The position numbers and the translations under genes were made by a program. Shown here piece by piece: positions 53,857-63,962 of a stretch of 64,000 bases of DNA. The stretch comes from Parvibaculum sp. (GTDB lineage: Bacteria > Pseudomonadota > Alphaproteobacteria > Parvibaculales > Parvibaculaceae). The first letter of the stretch is position 1. Each line of letters opens with the position of its first letter. Where the stretch lies: contig JAHBYM010000001.1 of NCBI GenBank assembly GCA_019635975.1, positions 24,371-88,370 of the forward strand, written 5' to 3'. Below the pieces are notes generated by a model that was not told the DNA's origin, made no database searches, and worked only from the letters and a program-made list of their open reading frames with translations.

Positions 53857-53874
53857 ATGAAAAGCCTGAGCCGT

Positions 53875-55107
53875 CTAGGCCGCGAGCTTTCGCTTCGTAA
53901 GGCTTCTCTCGTCTTGCCACGCTCGACGTAAGTCGAACAGCATCATGTATCGTGCAAGATGCTGCTCACTAATGTAATCGATGGCCCTGAGTTCATGCAG
54001 GAAGTTTTCTAGAAACTGTTTGGTTTCCTTGCCCTTTCCGAAAACCACGAACTGAGTCCCCTGGATTACGTCGATGACGTTTCGAGCGATAATCTTGCCC
54101 TCTTTGTTTCGCTTCTCACGCTTGAAGAATGGAATGTCACGCGTGATTTCGATGCGATAGGCATGCTCGCTGTAAAAATGCCGATTGTGCGGCCCCATGT
54201 CGTCTCGCGGCACCAAGGCTACAATGGTCTCAGCGTTTCCTTGTTCGACCTGCAGATGGGCATACTCCAGAAACGTAGCCCAGGCACGCAAGCTGTAGGG
54301 CGGGTTAAGCCAGATGAACTTTCCATCCCATCGCCGCACCAATGAACCAAAGGGCTGGTCATTTGTGAAGTGCCGCTTGGCCGGAACATGAGCAACAACG
54401 TGACGATCCTTGCGAAACTGCTCCGGTGTGCTGCCCCAGGTTCGCTTGGAAACCCGTCGCACTCCGATATCGTAGCGACCATCTTGCTGCATCGAACAAA
54501 CGTCGATGTCGAATGCAGTTCGATTGGCTGCTTTCAACACGAGTCGAGGGATAAAGCCCGCCGTGTAACACTGATCGCCGGCAGGGGTTGTTCGCACATC
54601 CGCGTTGATTCCAGCCAGCATATCCCTGCGGCGTTTCCAGCCTGGGTCAATTGAGAGTGAACCCAGGAAATCCGGAGTCCAGATGGCACCCGCGGCGATC
54701 CGCGCTGGCTCCGCTTTGCAGACGGGCCTAGTCTTCCGGTTTTCGTTCGCCGGAAAGATCGGAATAACGACTAAACGCCCTTCCTTCGCACCCGACATGA
54801 TCGCGGGCACTGATCGAAACGAGTTGTGAAACAAGCCAGACTTTTGGATCAGGAGCCCGTTCCCATGCTTCCCCACTTTGATGCCGAATTTGCTCGTAAC
54901 TATTTCTATCCCGAACTTGGTCACGTTATTTGGCCCAGAGATTTCGACGGGACGGACGCTTACTCGGGTTCCGGCTTTGATTCCTGCTGCTGCGGCCGCT
55001 GCAAGCGAGAGATGGACGTGGGCGATTGTGCCCTTGCGGACTTTGAAGCTTGAGAGGGTTCCGTAGCAGCAGACGTTCGTGAGGCGGTTCAGGGTCTCGT
55101 TATTCAT
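53875..55107 (-). CDS. Dam-type DNA N6-adenine methyltransferase (phage/island type)
   Basis: 410-residue protein with the DNA N-6-adenine-methyltransferase domain in its second half: AFDIDVCSMQQDG, the catalytic NPPY in KFIWLNPPYSLRAWATFLEYAHLQVEQGNAETIVALVPRDD, and the C-terminal DVIQGTQFVVFGKG. The first 180 residues are a separate, unrecognised domain with GIKAGTRVSVRPVEIS and KFGIKVGKHGNGLLIQKSG, possibly a DNA-recognition or swivel-like fold. ATG 55107 follows GAGGATAAAGCT. No restriction enzyme gene is adjacent, so it is an orphan modification enzyme, perhaps protecting or regulating the element. A TTCCTCC tandem repeat lies 73 bp upstream of its start. Confidence 0.75.
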   Translation of the reverse strand: MNNETLNRLTNVCCYGTLSSFKVRKGTIAHVHLSLAAAAAAGIKAGTRVSVRPVEISGPNNVTKFGIEIVTSKFGIKVGKHGNGLLIQKSGLFHNSFRSVPAIMSGAKEGRLVVIPIFPANENRKTRPVCKAEPARIAAGAIWTPDFLGSLSIDPGWKRRRDMLAGINADVRTTPAGDQCYTAGFIPRLVLKAANRTAFDIDVCSMQQDGRYDIGVRRVSKRTWGSTPEQFRKDRHVVAHVPAKRHFTNDQPFGSLVRRWDGKFIWLNPPYSLRAWATFLEYAHLQVEQGNAETIVALVPRDDMGPHNRHFYSEHAYRIEITRDIPFFKREKRNKEGKIIARNVIDVIQGTQFVVFGKGKETKQFLENFLHELRAIDYISEQHLARYMMLFDLRRAWQDERSLTKRKLAA

Positions 55108-55512
55108 AGCTTTATCCTCGTTTTCTCGGCGGCGGAATGCGCGCTCGCCTCCGGCGCGCGCATTTCCTCCGCTCCTCCCTTCCTCCTTCCTCCTTCCTCC
55201 TTCCTCCTTCCTTTCACTCTCCTGTTTCGGCAGGCGTTAACCGGCTCACCCGTTTAATGCTCTAAATCTAATTAGTAAGGCAGGCTCAATTTTTCGCGGA
55301 AATCAGCCAATCTAGGGTGTGGTTTTCGCAACAAAAGTTGCTGATAGAGCAATCAAAGTTTCAAATTGAATCAAATTGTCTGTCTGGGAAATAGCGTTAA
55401 GCGCGAGTTGATGATGTGGAACGGTTTTGAAACGGATGCCAGCTAAAATTCTCGTTCGCCAAGGAGCAAGGCAGGCACTGGCAAGCAAGATGAGAAAGTC
55501 GAAGGTGGATGT
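55108..55512. other. 405-bp divergent intergenic region (possible origin/control region)
   Basis: Separates the divergent methyltransferase and winged-helix genes. It contains the TTCCTCC tandem array, an AT-rich core (55255-55400), a GCAAC-AAAA-GTTGC hairpin at 55328-55341 and two CAAATTG direct copies near 55365-55382. These are compatible with a replication or regulatory region for the element, but no known origin motif is seen. Confidence 0.45.
55180..55212. repeat. Heptanucleotide tandem repeat (TTCCTCC)
   Basis: Four perfect copies of TTCCTCC followed by TTCCT. Read on the minus strand it is GGAGGAA repeats, 73-105 bp upstream of the methyltransferase start. Such a simple array is prone to slipped-strand copy changes. 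Confidence 0.85.
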
Positions 55513-55989
55513 ATGAAGCGATTTTCGATTATCGATCGAGAGACTAACAGGGAGACGGAGGGCTATGGCCTTGTCGTCCCGCGATACTCACACCATCCGT
55601 ATAAAGATGATGGAGCACAGGTTTCGCAGAGCGCCCTTCGCGATCTTGCTTTGAACCCGAAGCTTCCCAAGCGGGCGCTGCGCATCGCGATTTGGCTGAT
55701 CAGTCAGGTAAGAAGAAAGGGAGGGGTAAACGCACGGAGAGAAGATATTGCGCGCGAACTTGGCATGCACAAGAGCGACGTAAGTCGGGGGCTCAAAGAG
55801 CTATACAATCACGGTATAGGTCCGGATCAGGACGGTGTCCTCTATCGGCCCATTTTATCGCCCGGGCAGCGGCCAATTATCGGTGTTCGTCCAAGCGTGG
55901 CTTGGAAAGGCCCGAGCGATGATTTGCGGCTCGCGATAGAAGATGAAAAGCGCGAATCCGATCTATTGCAGAATGAGATCGGTTCCTGA
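55513..55989 (+). CDS. Winged-helix DNA-binding protein of the element (RepL-like or regulatory)
   Basis: 158-residue soluble protein. The helix-turn-helix LPKRALRIAIWLISQVRRKGGVNARREDIARELGMHKSDVSRGLKELYNHGI covers residues 55-105 and resembles MarR-like or RepL-type winged helices. A C-terminal part rich in Pro (YRPILSPGQRPIIGVRPSVAWKG) could be the wing and dimer region. ATG 55513 follows GAAGGTGGATGT. It is divergent from the methyltransferase and convergent with the integrase (42 bp apart). Either replication initiation, control of excision, or simple regulation is possible; sequence alone does not decide. Confidence 0.6.
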   Translation: MKRFSIIDRETNRETEGYGLVVPRYSHHPYKDDGAQVSQSALRDLALNPKLPKRALRIAIWLISQVRRKGGVNARREDIARELGMHKSDVSRGLKELYNHGIGPDQDGVLYRPILSPGQRPIIGVRPSVAWKGPSDDLRLAIEDEKRESDLLQNEIGS

Positions 55990-56030
55990 GTACAAGCCGT
56001 CCTATCATATTGCCAATCGCTCCGTCGTGA

Positions 56031-57944
56031 TCAGATTGGGCGGCCGGGTCCAAATGAACTCGGAAAGTCTAGCTTTTCTATCGCGTCCTTCTTTTGAAGA
56101 ATCGAAACCTGACGGCCATAGACGGAAGCTGTGACACCGCCATATTCATGGCCGACCAGGAGCGCGATCAGGTCGACGGCGACGCCAGCATCCCGAAGTC
56201 CGCTGACAAAGCTGTGCCGGAACGAGTGGAAATCCGTATGCGGCGAGTAGAGCTCTCGCGCCTGCCGGTAGGTCCGGAACCACTTGCCAAGCTGCTCGCC
56301 ATATTCTTTGTAGGCACCGGACGGCCGCAGATCCGGGAAGAGCGGTGCCTTGTTCGATAGGCCGTCGACAAATTCCCGCAGGCCGAGCGCGATCAAGGTG
56401 GAGTGAACAGGCACCTCGCGGATCGCCGCCTTCGATTTCAAGCGGCGGTCATAGGTCGCCTGGATGCGCAACAGCCAGACCCCGTTCGAGATGTCGAAAT
56501 CATCCTTGCGAAGCCTCGCGACCTCTTCGCGCCGGAGGCCTGAGAAGAGCGCGATCAGCGGGCACCAATATTTCCAATGCGTGAGGCGTTTCTGATGCGC
56601 GATCTCTTGATGGAAGGGGCGGCGGCACCCATTCCACACAGGTGACGCAAAGAGCGCCCTTAGCTCTTCCTGAGTGAACGGCACACGCGTGCCACGGCGC
56701 GCCGTCTCCGTATCGATCAGCCGTTTCTTATAAAGTGTGCCCTCGAACGGGTTCATGACGCGAAGGCTCCGGGGAACCAGCGGCGAACGCCAGAGCGATG
56801 TAAAGAAGGTCAGATGCTTGTTCGCGGTCTTTTTCCGCATACGTTCGACACGGCGGCGCGCCTCTGCGGTGGTGAACTCGTGCTTGTCGACGCAGATCGG
56901 CTGGTCGCTGTCTCCAGCGGCGGCGATCTCCCGTTCGATGCGGTCTGCCATTGCGATTGCTTGGCGCGGCGTCTTGCGGCGATAGGGGCCTTTGCCGTAG
57001 TCGCGGGGGACGCGCAGTAATTCGGCCGCGAATTTCTGACCGTCTTCCGGCGTCAGCTCCTGCATCTGCTTGTCCCCGACAAGGTCCACGAAATACCGCC
57101 GCGCCAGATCGTCGTCGGATTTCGTCTTGGCGGCGATGCCTTGCTTTTGGCGGTAGCTCGCAAAATCGCGCGCGACCTCGTCAATCGTCCGCGACAGGAA
57201 GACCGCCTCATCCTGATTGAGGCGCGTGGTCCAGGTGCGCAACAGCGCGCTATCGAGTGGATATTTCTGCGCAACGAAACTTGGAATGTCCTGATCGGAG
57301 GTGTAACGCCCCTGCCATCTCTCGGCCTCAATCGCATAGGCCCTTGCCACCACTCTCGTGGCGTCGCGCGCAAGCGCCTCATACTGGGGTGTGTCACGAT
57401 CCAAGGAGAGCCCGAAGGCAGTAAGCGCCGTGTCTAAGTCTTCGCGAATTCGATTTGTTGCGTTGACCCGCGCGTCGACCTCCCGGAACTCGGCTTCGGT
57501 TTCCGGATGTTCTTCGTGGTAATCCACCCAATCCCAAAATGCCGCGTATTGCTCATCGGTCCATTCCGACTCGTCCTCGGGCAGGTTTGGTGCGGCTTTC
57601 CGGTCTGCGCTGTAGCGCCCGCCTTCCATGTCGTTGTCTCGCTTGGCCTCGCCTTCGGAGAGGATGCGGTTGAACATCGTTTCCAAGACAAGCCGGAGCT
57701 GGAGCTTGGAGGGCGGGAATTTAGACGGCGCGTTCAAGAGCAGGGCCTCCAGACGATCTAGTGCGGCCGAACACCGGCGCGCCATGCGGCGGGCAGGGGC
57801 GGCCTCCTTGGTGCGCAGCGACACGGCGAGCGTTGCCTGGTTGAGCACATGGGCGAGCGTTCTGGGAAGTCTGGCGCGGAAGTAGTAAACCGCGCCTCTA
57901 CGGGTGAGGTGAAGATGGCGGGTTGGCATGGGCTTTGGCCCCAT
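56031..57944 (-). CDS. int: Tyrosine site-specific integrase of the element
   Basis: 637-residue tyrosine recombinase, larger than most. The N-terminal HLHLTRRGAVYYFRARLPRTLAHVLNQ resembles the DUF6538-type arm-binding start. A long SAM-like region follows, and the catalytic domain has Arg in PLIALFSGLRREEVARLRKDDF, His-x-x-Arg in DFHSFRHSFVSGLRDAGV, LIALLVGHEYGGVT and the nucleophilic Tyr in ASVYGRQVS. It would recombine the 17-bp core in tRNA-Gln. The frame is open to 58049, but ATG 57944 (or 57929) leaves the candidate arm site at 57993-58014 in the promoter, a usual autoregulatory arrangement. It lies 120 bp from the tRNA 3' end in the same orientation. Confidence 0.9.
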   Translation of the reverse strand: MGPKPMPTRHLHLTRRGAVYYFRARLPRTLAHVLNQATLAVSLRTKEAAPARRMARRCSAALDRLEALLLNAPSKFPPSKLQLRLVLETMFNRILSEGEAKRDNDMEGGRYSADRKAAPNLPEDESEWTDEQYAAFWDWVDYHEEHPETEAEFREVDARVNATNRIREDLDTALTAFGLSLDRDTPQYEALARDATRVVARAYAIEAERWQGRYTSDQDIPSFVAQKYPLDSALLRTWTTRLNQDEAVFLSRTIDEVARDFASYRQKQGIAAKTKSDDDLARRYFVDLVGDKQMQELTPEDGQKFAAELLRVPRDYGKGPYRRKTPRQAIAMADRIEREIAAAGDSDQPICVDKHEFTTAEARRRVERMRKKTANKHLTFFTSLWRSPLVPRSLRVMNPFEGTLYKKRLIDTETARRGTRVPFTQEELRALFASPVWNGCRRPFHQEIAHQKRLTHWKYWCPLIALFSGLRREEVARLRKDDFDISNGVWLLRIQATYDRRLKSKAAIREVPVHSTLIALGLREFVDGLSNKAPLFPDLRPSGAYKEYGEQLGKWFRTYRQARELYSPHTDFHSFRHSFVSGLRDAGVAVDLIALLVGHEYGGVTASVYGRQVSILQKKDAIEKLDFPSSFGPGRPI

Positions 57945-57992
57945 ATTGGGGCCGCCGGACCAGCTCCCTGGCGGGGTTGTGTGCCACAGCTC

Positions 57993-58014
57993 TGTGACAC
58001 ACCTGCGTGTCACA
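57993..58014. promoter_or_regulatory. Candidate integrase/excisionase arm site, right end
   Basis: TGTGACAC-ACCTGC-GTGTCACA, perfect 8-bp arms, 51 bp inside the right att copy and just upstream of int. It matches the left-end site 38520-38541 at 19 of 22 positions. Confidence 0.55.
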
Positions 58015-58064
58015 GGCGGCAATGGTGCCGAAAAGCCTTTTATTATCAATGATTTAACGGATTT

Positions 58065-58081
58065 TGGCTGGGGGACTAGGA
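58065..58081 (+). repeat. Right attachment site (att) within the tRNA-Gln gene
   Basis: TGGCTGGGGGACTAGGA, the 3' end of tRNA-Gln including the encoded CCA, identical to 38444-38460. Confidence 0.9.
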
Positions 58082-58138
58082 TTCGAACCTAGACTGGCGG
58101 AGTCAGAGTCCGCTGTCCTACCGTTAGACGATCCCCCA
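58065..58138 (-). tRNA. tRNA-Gln (anticodon CTG)
   Basis: Full cloverleaf on the minus strand: acceptor TGGGGGA pairing with TCCCCCA, D-arm with TCTAACGGTAGGAC, anticodon stem GCGGA/TCCGC around the loop CTCTGAC (anticodon CTG, reading CAG), T-arm CTAGGTTCGAATCCTAG, discriminator G and an encoded CCA. The gene stays intact because the element inserted at its 3' end, restoring the sequence. The 17-bp duplicate is at 38444. Confidence 0.97.
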
Positions 58139-58280
58139 AAGCGCCGAGCGAAGCCCCGATTTTCGCCGTTTTCGGCCAGGAATCGAGAACTGCATGCGCC
58201 TTGGTCGCGCGGGCGAAACCTAGTCGCCGCCCCCCTGTTCGTCAACCTCGGGGATGGCGCCGGGCCCGGGCGCGCGCGGC

Positions 58281-58308
58281 TTTACCGCGGGGCTCAGGCT
58301 GCTAGACT
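58281..58308 (+). promoter_or_regulatory. Possible promoter of the ppx/gppA gene
   Basis: TTTACC (58281-58286), 16-bp spacer, TAGACT (58303-58308), 54 bp before the ATG at 58362. Confidence 0.35.
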
Positions 58309-58361
58309 GAACCCAACTGAAAGAACAGGGAATCCGGTCGGAAGCGCGGTGCGCGCAAGCG

Positions 58362-59738
58362 ATGCCTCGCCGCTTCCCGGGTCTGAGAACCGTGCGCCCA
58401 GAAACCGACGGCGGTTCGGGCGGCCCAGATGGGGCCGCCGCCGCTGAAAAGGGCCTGTCCGCGCCGCGCCAGCCTTCCGGGGAGGGTGCTGCCGGCTCCG
58501 GGGCCGCGACCGCCGATCCGTCCCCCGTGCCGGAGGCGACGCAGAGCCGTGCCGACGGCGCATCCAATGGCGAATCCGCCCCTCCGAAAAAACGCCGCCG
58601 CCGCCGCGGCCGCCGCGCCGGCCGCCAGGGCGAGCGCACCGGGGCGCCCAAACAATCCGCACAACCGCACAATGGCAAGCCGCCCGTGTCGCGCGCACCC
58701 GCCGACACGCTTTATGCGGCGCTCGATCTCGGTACCAACAATTGCCGGCTGCTGATCGCGCGCCGCAGCAGCGACGGTTTCAATGTCGTCGATGCCTATT
58801 CGCGCATCGTGCGGCTGGGCGAGGGTCTCGCCCGCACCGGCGCGCTGAGCGAGGCGGCGATGAGCCGCGCCATCGACGCGCTGAAAATCTGCGCCGACAA
58901 GATGCGCCGCCGCGGCGTCGTCCGCGCCCGGACCATCGCCACCGCCGCCTGCCGCACGGCGTCCAACAGCGACGCCTTCATCGAGCGCGTAAAAAGCCAG
59001 ACCGGCCTTTCGCTCGAAATCGTCTCGACGGAAGATGAGGCGCGCCTCGCGGTCGCGGGATGTGCGCCGCTGCTCGATCCGGGCTGCACCTCGGCGCTGG
59101 TCTTCGACATCGGCGGTGGCTCCACCGAATTGATCTGGGTACGGATGTCCGGCGGCGACCGTCGCGGCCGGCCGGTGATTGGCGACTGGATTTCGCTGCC
59201 CTGCGGCGTCGTCACGCTGGCCGAACATCACGGCGGTGTCGATGTGCCGGCCGAACTCTACGACCGCATGGTCGCCGAGGTCGGCGAACAATTGACGCCG
59301 TTTCATGAGCGCATCCGCGCGATGGAAGCGGGCGAGGGCGGTTTCCACCTGCTCGGCACCTCCGGCACGGTCACGACCATCGCAGGCGTCCATCTCGGCC
59401 TCGAACGCTACGACCGCACGCGCGTCGATGGCGTCTGGATTTCCCCCGGCGATGTTCAGCGCGTCACGCAGTCGCTGCTGGCGATGGACTACGGCAAGCG
59501 CGCCGCCCATCCCTGCGTCGGCGGCGAGCGCGCCGACCTCGTGCTGGCCGGCTGTGCGATTTTCGAGGCGATTGCGCGCGCCTGGCCGGCCGAGCGCCTG
59601 CGCGTTGCCGATCGCGGCTTGCGCGAGGGCATCCTGATGTCGCTGATCGAAGCGGATGCGCGCCGCGGCCGCCGCCGTCGCCGCAGGCGCCGCCGCAATG
59701 CCCATCGCGCTTCCGAAGCGCCGGCGCAGGTGAACTGA
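58362..59738 (+). CDS. Exopolyphosphatase/pppGpp phosphohydrolase family protein (Ppx/GppA)
   Basis: 458-residue ASKHA-fold phosphatase that hydrolyses polyphosphate or the pppGpp gamma-phosphate. The catalytic domain begins near residue 112 ([21 protein letters not shown]) and contains [41 protein letters not shown]-like [14 protein letters not shown], the phosphate loop [14 protein letters not shown] and [17 protein letters not shown]. About 110 N-terminal residues are low-complexity with a basic run ([15 protein letters not shown]), and the C-terminus has [16 protein letters not shown]. Both ends are probably nucleic-acid or polyphosphate binding and are unusual additions. It is followed by rlmE one base after its stop, so they form an operon. 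Confidence 0.88.
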   Translation: MPRRFPGLRTVRPETDGGSGGPDGAAAAEKGLSAPRQPSGEGAAGSGAATADPSPVPEATQSRADGASNGESAPPKKRRRRRGRRAGRQGERTGAPKQSAQPHNGKPPVSRAPADTLYAALDLGTNNCRLLIARRSSDGFNVVDAYSRIVRLGEGLARTGALSEAAMSRAIDALKICADKMRRRGVVRARTIATAACRTASNSDAFIERVKSQTGLSLEIVSTEDEARLAVAGCAPLLDPGCTSALVFDIGGGSTELIWVRMSGGDRRGRPVIGDWISLPCGVVTLAEHHGGVDVPAELYDRMVAEVGEQLTPFHERIRAMEAGEGGFHLLGTSGTVTTIAGVHLGLERYDRTRVDGVWISPGDVQRVTQSLLAMDYGKRAAHPCVGGERADLVLAGCAIFEAIARAWPAERLRVADRGLREGILMSLIEADARRGRRRRRRRRRNAHRASEAPAQVN

Positions 59739-59739
59739 C

Positions 59740-60492
59740 ATGGCCGCAGGCGACAAGACCGGCAAAGGCGGCAAGGGCGCGGGCAGCGGCGCCCGCACAT
59801 TGAAAGTGCGCGTCAAGACGGCGCGCCGGCGCAGCAATTCCTCGACGCGCTGGCTGCAGCGCCAGCTCAACGATCCGTATGTCCATGCCGCGAAGCGCGA
59901 AGGTTATCGCTCGCGCGCAGCCTTCAAGCTCGCAGAAATCGACGACAAGTATCGTTTCCTGAAGCCGGGCGGCCGTGTGGTCGATCTCGGCTGCGCGCCG
60001 GGCGGCTGGAGCCAGGTCGCCGTCGCGCGCGTCAACGCGCAAGGCACGGCGGGCAACCGCCAAGGCCGCGTCATCGGCCTCGACTATCTCGAAATGGATC
60101 CGGTGCCCGGCGCCACCATCCTGCAGCTCGACTTTCTCGAAGAAGGCGCCGATACGCGCGTGAAGGAGCTGCTGGCGGGCGAGGCCGATGTCGTGCTGTC
60201 CGACATGGCCGCGCCGACGACCGGCCACAAACAGACCGACCACATGCGCATCATGTCGCTCTGCGAGATCGCCGCCCAGTTCGCGGTCGAGGTGCTGGCG
60301 CCGGGCGGCACCTTCCTCGCCAAGGTGCTGCGCGGCGGCACCGAAAACGAATTGCTGGTTCTCCTGAAGCGCCATTTCCAGACGGTCCGCCATGTGAAAC
60401 CCAAGGCGAGCCGGGCCGATTCGGCTGAGATGTATGTGCTGGCCCAAGGCTTTAAGGGCCGTTCCGCAAGCGATTCGGCAGACGCCGGATAG
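59740..60492 (+). CDS. rlmE: 23S rRNA (uridine-2552-2'-O)-methyltransferase RlmE (FtsJ)
   Basis: 250-residue SAM-dependent enzyme that methylates U2552 of 23S rRNA in the ribosomal A-loop during late 50S assembly. Motifs: [39 protein letters not shown] (SAM site), [45 protein letters not shown] (catalytic Asp) and [47 protein letters not shown] (catalytic Lys and Glu). A basic N-terminal 40 residues ([20 protein letters not shown]) precedes the core. Longer than E. coli RlmE by that extension. Starts one base after ppx/gppA; the guaB gene follows in the same direction. Confidence 0.95.
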   Translation: MAAGDKTGKGGKGAGSGARTLKVRVKTARRRSNSSTRWLQRQLNDPYVHAAKREGYRSRAAFKLAEIDDKYRFLKPGGRVVDLGCAPGGWSQVAVARVNAQGTAGNRQGRVIGLDYLEMDPVPGATILQLDFLEEGADTRVKELLAGEADVVLSDMAAPTTGHKQTDHMRIMSLCEIAAQFAVEVLAPGGTFLAKVLRGGTENELLVLLKRHFQTVRHVKPKASRADSAEMYVLAQGFKGRSASDSADAG

Positions 60493-60533
60493 TGCTCCAA
60501 AACTGCCTTTGCATTCCCCGATATAGATGTTAA

Positions 60534-62057
<1,524 letters not shown>

Positions 62058-62085
62058 CCCGGCATCGCGACACCGGGGCTCCGAA

Positions 62086-63384
62086 ATGACGCCCGGCGCA
62101 CGCCTCCAGTCCGCTATCGATGTCCTGACCGGCATTTTCGAAACACACCAACCGGCCGACCGCGCCTTCGACGCCTGGGCGCGTTCCAGCCGCTTCGCCG
62201 GGTCCAAGGATCGCGCCGCCGTCAGCGAAATTGTCTTCTCCGTCCTTCGTCATCGCGCGCAGCTCGCAGCCGCCACCGGCTCGGACGCGCCGCGGCTGCT
62301 CGCCTTCGCGGCCGTTGCGTTGCTGCAAGGGGACGGCGTAGAGGCTGCCGCCGCGCGCGCCGACGGTACGCCCCATGCGCCATCGCCGCTGACCGACGAG
62401 GAATCAGCCGCCCTCCGTGCCGCCGTTCTGCCAGGCCCGGATGCGCCGCCATGGATCAGGCTCAACTATCCCGAATGGCTGCATCCCGAATTCGAGGCCG
62501 CGCTGGGGAGCGCGCTCGAAGCGGAAATGGCCGCGCTGATGAAGCGCGCGCCGGCGGACCTCCGCGTCAATGCGCTGAAAGCAACACGCGACCGGGCGAT
62601 GGCGTTGCTCGCGGCTGAGAACGTCGAGACCGAACCGACGCCGCTTTCGCCCTGGGGCCTGCGCCTCACCGGCCGCGCCAACATTCTGGGCCTCGCAAGT
62701 TTCCGCGACGGCGTGATCGAGTTGCAGGATGAGGGGTCGCAGCTCGCCTGTCTGGCGACGGGCGTGACGCCCGGCGAGCAGGTGGTCGATCTCTGCGCCG
62801 GTGGCGGTGGCAAGTCGTTGGCGCTCGCCGCGATGATGCGCAATCGCGGTCAGGTCCACGCCTGCGACACCGATGCCCGCCGCCTCGGCAAGCTGATGCC
62901 CCGCGCCCAGCGCGCCGGCATCCGCAACATTCAGACGCGCGCCCTCGGTCCTTTCGCGCCCGGCGCAGTGGATGCGGACCTTGCCGATCTCGAAGCGCGC
63001 ATGGATTGTGTGCTGGTCGATGCGCCTTGCAGCGGCACCGGCGCCTGGCGGCGCAACCCCGACGCCCGCTGGCGGATCGATCCCGAAACGCTCGCGGGCT
63101 ACCGCGTTGCGCAAGCCGAGGTGCTGGCGCGCGCCGCCCGGCTGCTCGGTCCCGGCGGCCGCCTCGTCTATGTCACTTGTTCGCTGCTGCCGTCGGAAAA
63201 CGAAAAACAGGTCGAGGCATTTCAGGCCGCCCATACGGGTTTCGCCGCCGTACCGTGGCGCTCGCTCTGGCCCGCCGACATCGCGCCGCCGCCGCACGCG
63301 AATGACGGTTCATACATGCGTCTGACGCCCGGCAGTGCCGGAACCGATGGCTTTTTCATTGCCATCCTGCGGCGGGAGAGCTGA
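62086..63384 (+). CDS. rsmB: RsmB-type rRNA (cytosine-5) methyltransferase
   Basis: 432-residue SAM-dependent methyltransferase for 16S rRNA, with an N-terminal NusB-like helical domain (RLQSAIDVLTGIFETHQPADRAFDAWARSSRFAGSKDRAAVSEIVFSVLRHR). The RsmB/NOP2 core has ELQDEGSQLACLATGVTPGEQVVDLCAGGGGKSLALAAMM, CDTDARRLGKLMPRAQRAGI, MDCVLVDAPCSGTGAWRRNPDARWRI (motif IV Cys) and LLGPGGRLVYVTCSLLPSENEKQV (motif VI catalytic Cys). Starts 28 bp after guaB. It lies between guaB and guaA with a TPR gene, an order seen in several alphaproteobacteria. The target cytosine is assumed from the family. Confidence 0.93.
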   Translation: MTPGARLQSAIDVLTGIFETHQPADRAFDAWARSSRFAGSKDRAAVSEIVFSVLRHRAQLAAATGSDAPRLLAFAAVALLQGDGVEAAAARADGTPHAPSPLTDEESAALRAAVLPGPDAPPWIRLNYPEWLHPEFEAALGSALEAEMAALMKRAPADLRVNALKATRDRAMALLAAENVETEPTPLSPWGLRLTGRANILGLASFRDGVIELQDEGSQLACLATGVTPGEQVVDLCAGGGGKSLALAAMMRNRGQVHACDTDARRLGKLMPRAQRAGIRNIQTRALGPFAPGAVDADLADLEARMDCVLVDAPCSGTGAWRRNPDARWRIDPETLAGYRVAQAEVLARAARLLGPGGRLVYVTCSLLPSENEKQVEAFQAAHTGFAAVPWRSLWPADIAPPPHANDGSYMRLTPGSAGTDGFFIAILRRES

Positions 63385-63467
63385 CGATGTTGCGCTGCGG
63401 CAGAAGGCTTGACGGATTTCGGGAAGGATGGTCTATCGATCCACATACCCCCCGAAAGCCCGGACCT

Positions 63468-63953
63468 ATGCCCGCCGCAGCTCTCCGAACCCCGTTCCGA
63501 TCCGCGTTCCCGGCGGCCCTCGCGCTGCTGCTGGCGCTGGCGCCTGCGGTAGCCCATGCGGTCGATGAAGCCTCGATGCGCCGATCGGCCGAACTCGGCG
63601 AACGCGGCATCGAAACGGCGGCGGCCGGCGATCTTCCGGCCGCGCAATGGCTGCTTGAACGCGCTATCGCGGCCAATCCCGCCAACGCGCGCGCCTACGC
63701 CCATCTCGGCAGCGTTCATCAGTCGAAAGGTGACACGCGCCTTGCCCGCAAATACTACGGCATCGCGCTCGAGATCGATCCGACCGAGCCCGACGCGTTG
63801 AACCGCTTCGCGCAGCTCGACATCGCGCAGGGAGACCGCGCCACCGCCGAGCAACGCCTCCGCATCCTGCGTTTCCACTGCGAACACTGCGAACAGACGC
63901 AAGAACTTGCGCGCCTGCTTTCATCCGCACCCGCCGCGCCCCTCGAACCTTGA
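63468..63953 (+). CDS. Small secreted tetratricopeptide-repeat protein
   Basis: 161-residue protein with a Sec signal peptide (ALALLLALAPAVAHAVDE, cleavage near residue 31) and two to three TPR units in a helical mature part: AAGDLPAAQWLLERAIAANPANARAYAHLGSVHQSKGDTRLARKYYGIALEIDPTEPDALNRFAQLDIAQGDRATAEQRL. The pattern of A/G at position 8 and P at position 32 of each unit fits TPR. Likely periplasmic, and its partners are unknown. ATG 63468 is chosen because it starts the signal peptide; the frame is open to 63387. It sits between rsmB and guaA on the same strand and is probably co-transcribed. Confidence 0.8.
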   Translation: MPAAALRTPFRSAFPAALALLLALAPAVAHAVDEASMRRSAELGERGIETAAAGDLPAAQWLLERAIAANPANARAYAHLGSVHQSKGDTRLARKYYGIALEIDPTEPDALNRFAQLDIAQGDRATAEQRLRILRFHCEHCEQTQELARLLSSAPAAPLEP

Positions 63954-63962
63954 AGTTGGACG

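Larger units (their letters stand above)
38444..58081. mobile_element. Integrative mobilisable element inserted at tRNA-Gln, 19.6 kb
   Basis: Bounded by a 17-bp direct repeat of the tRNA-Gln 3' end (38444-38460 and 58065-58081). A tyrosine integrase (56031-57944) lies beside the intact tRNA, and similar palindromic candidate arm sites occur inside each end. Contents from left to right are a truncated helicase, a transposase remnant, a methyltransferase-family membrane protein, czcCBA, an EEP hydrolase, higBA, mobilisation genes with oriT, a P-loop protein, an adenine methyltransferase and a winged-helix protein. Several of these genes (52.4-56 kb, 48.3-49.7 kb) are visibly lower in GC than the flanks. 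No type IV secretion genes are present, so transfer would need a helper element. Confidence 0.88.

Noticed and set aside
55180..55212. CRISPR-like array
   Set aside because: Units are 7 bp, directly adjacent and without spacers; this is a simple tandem repeat. No CRISPR array was seen anywhere in the window.
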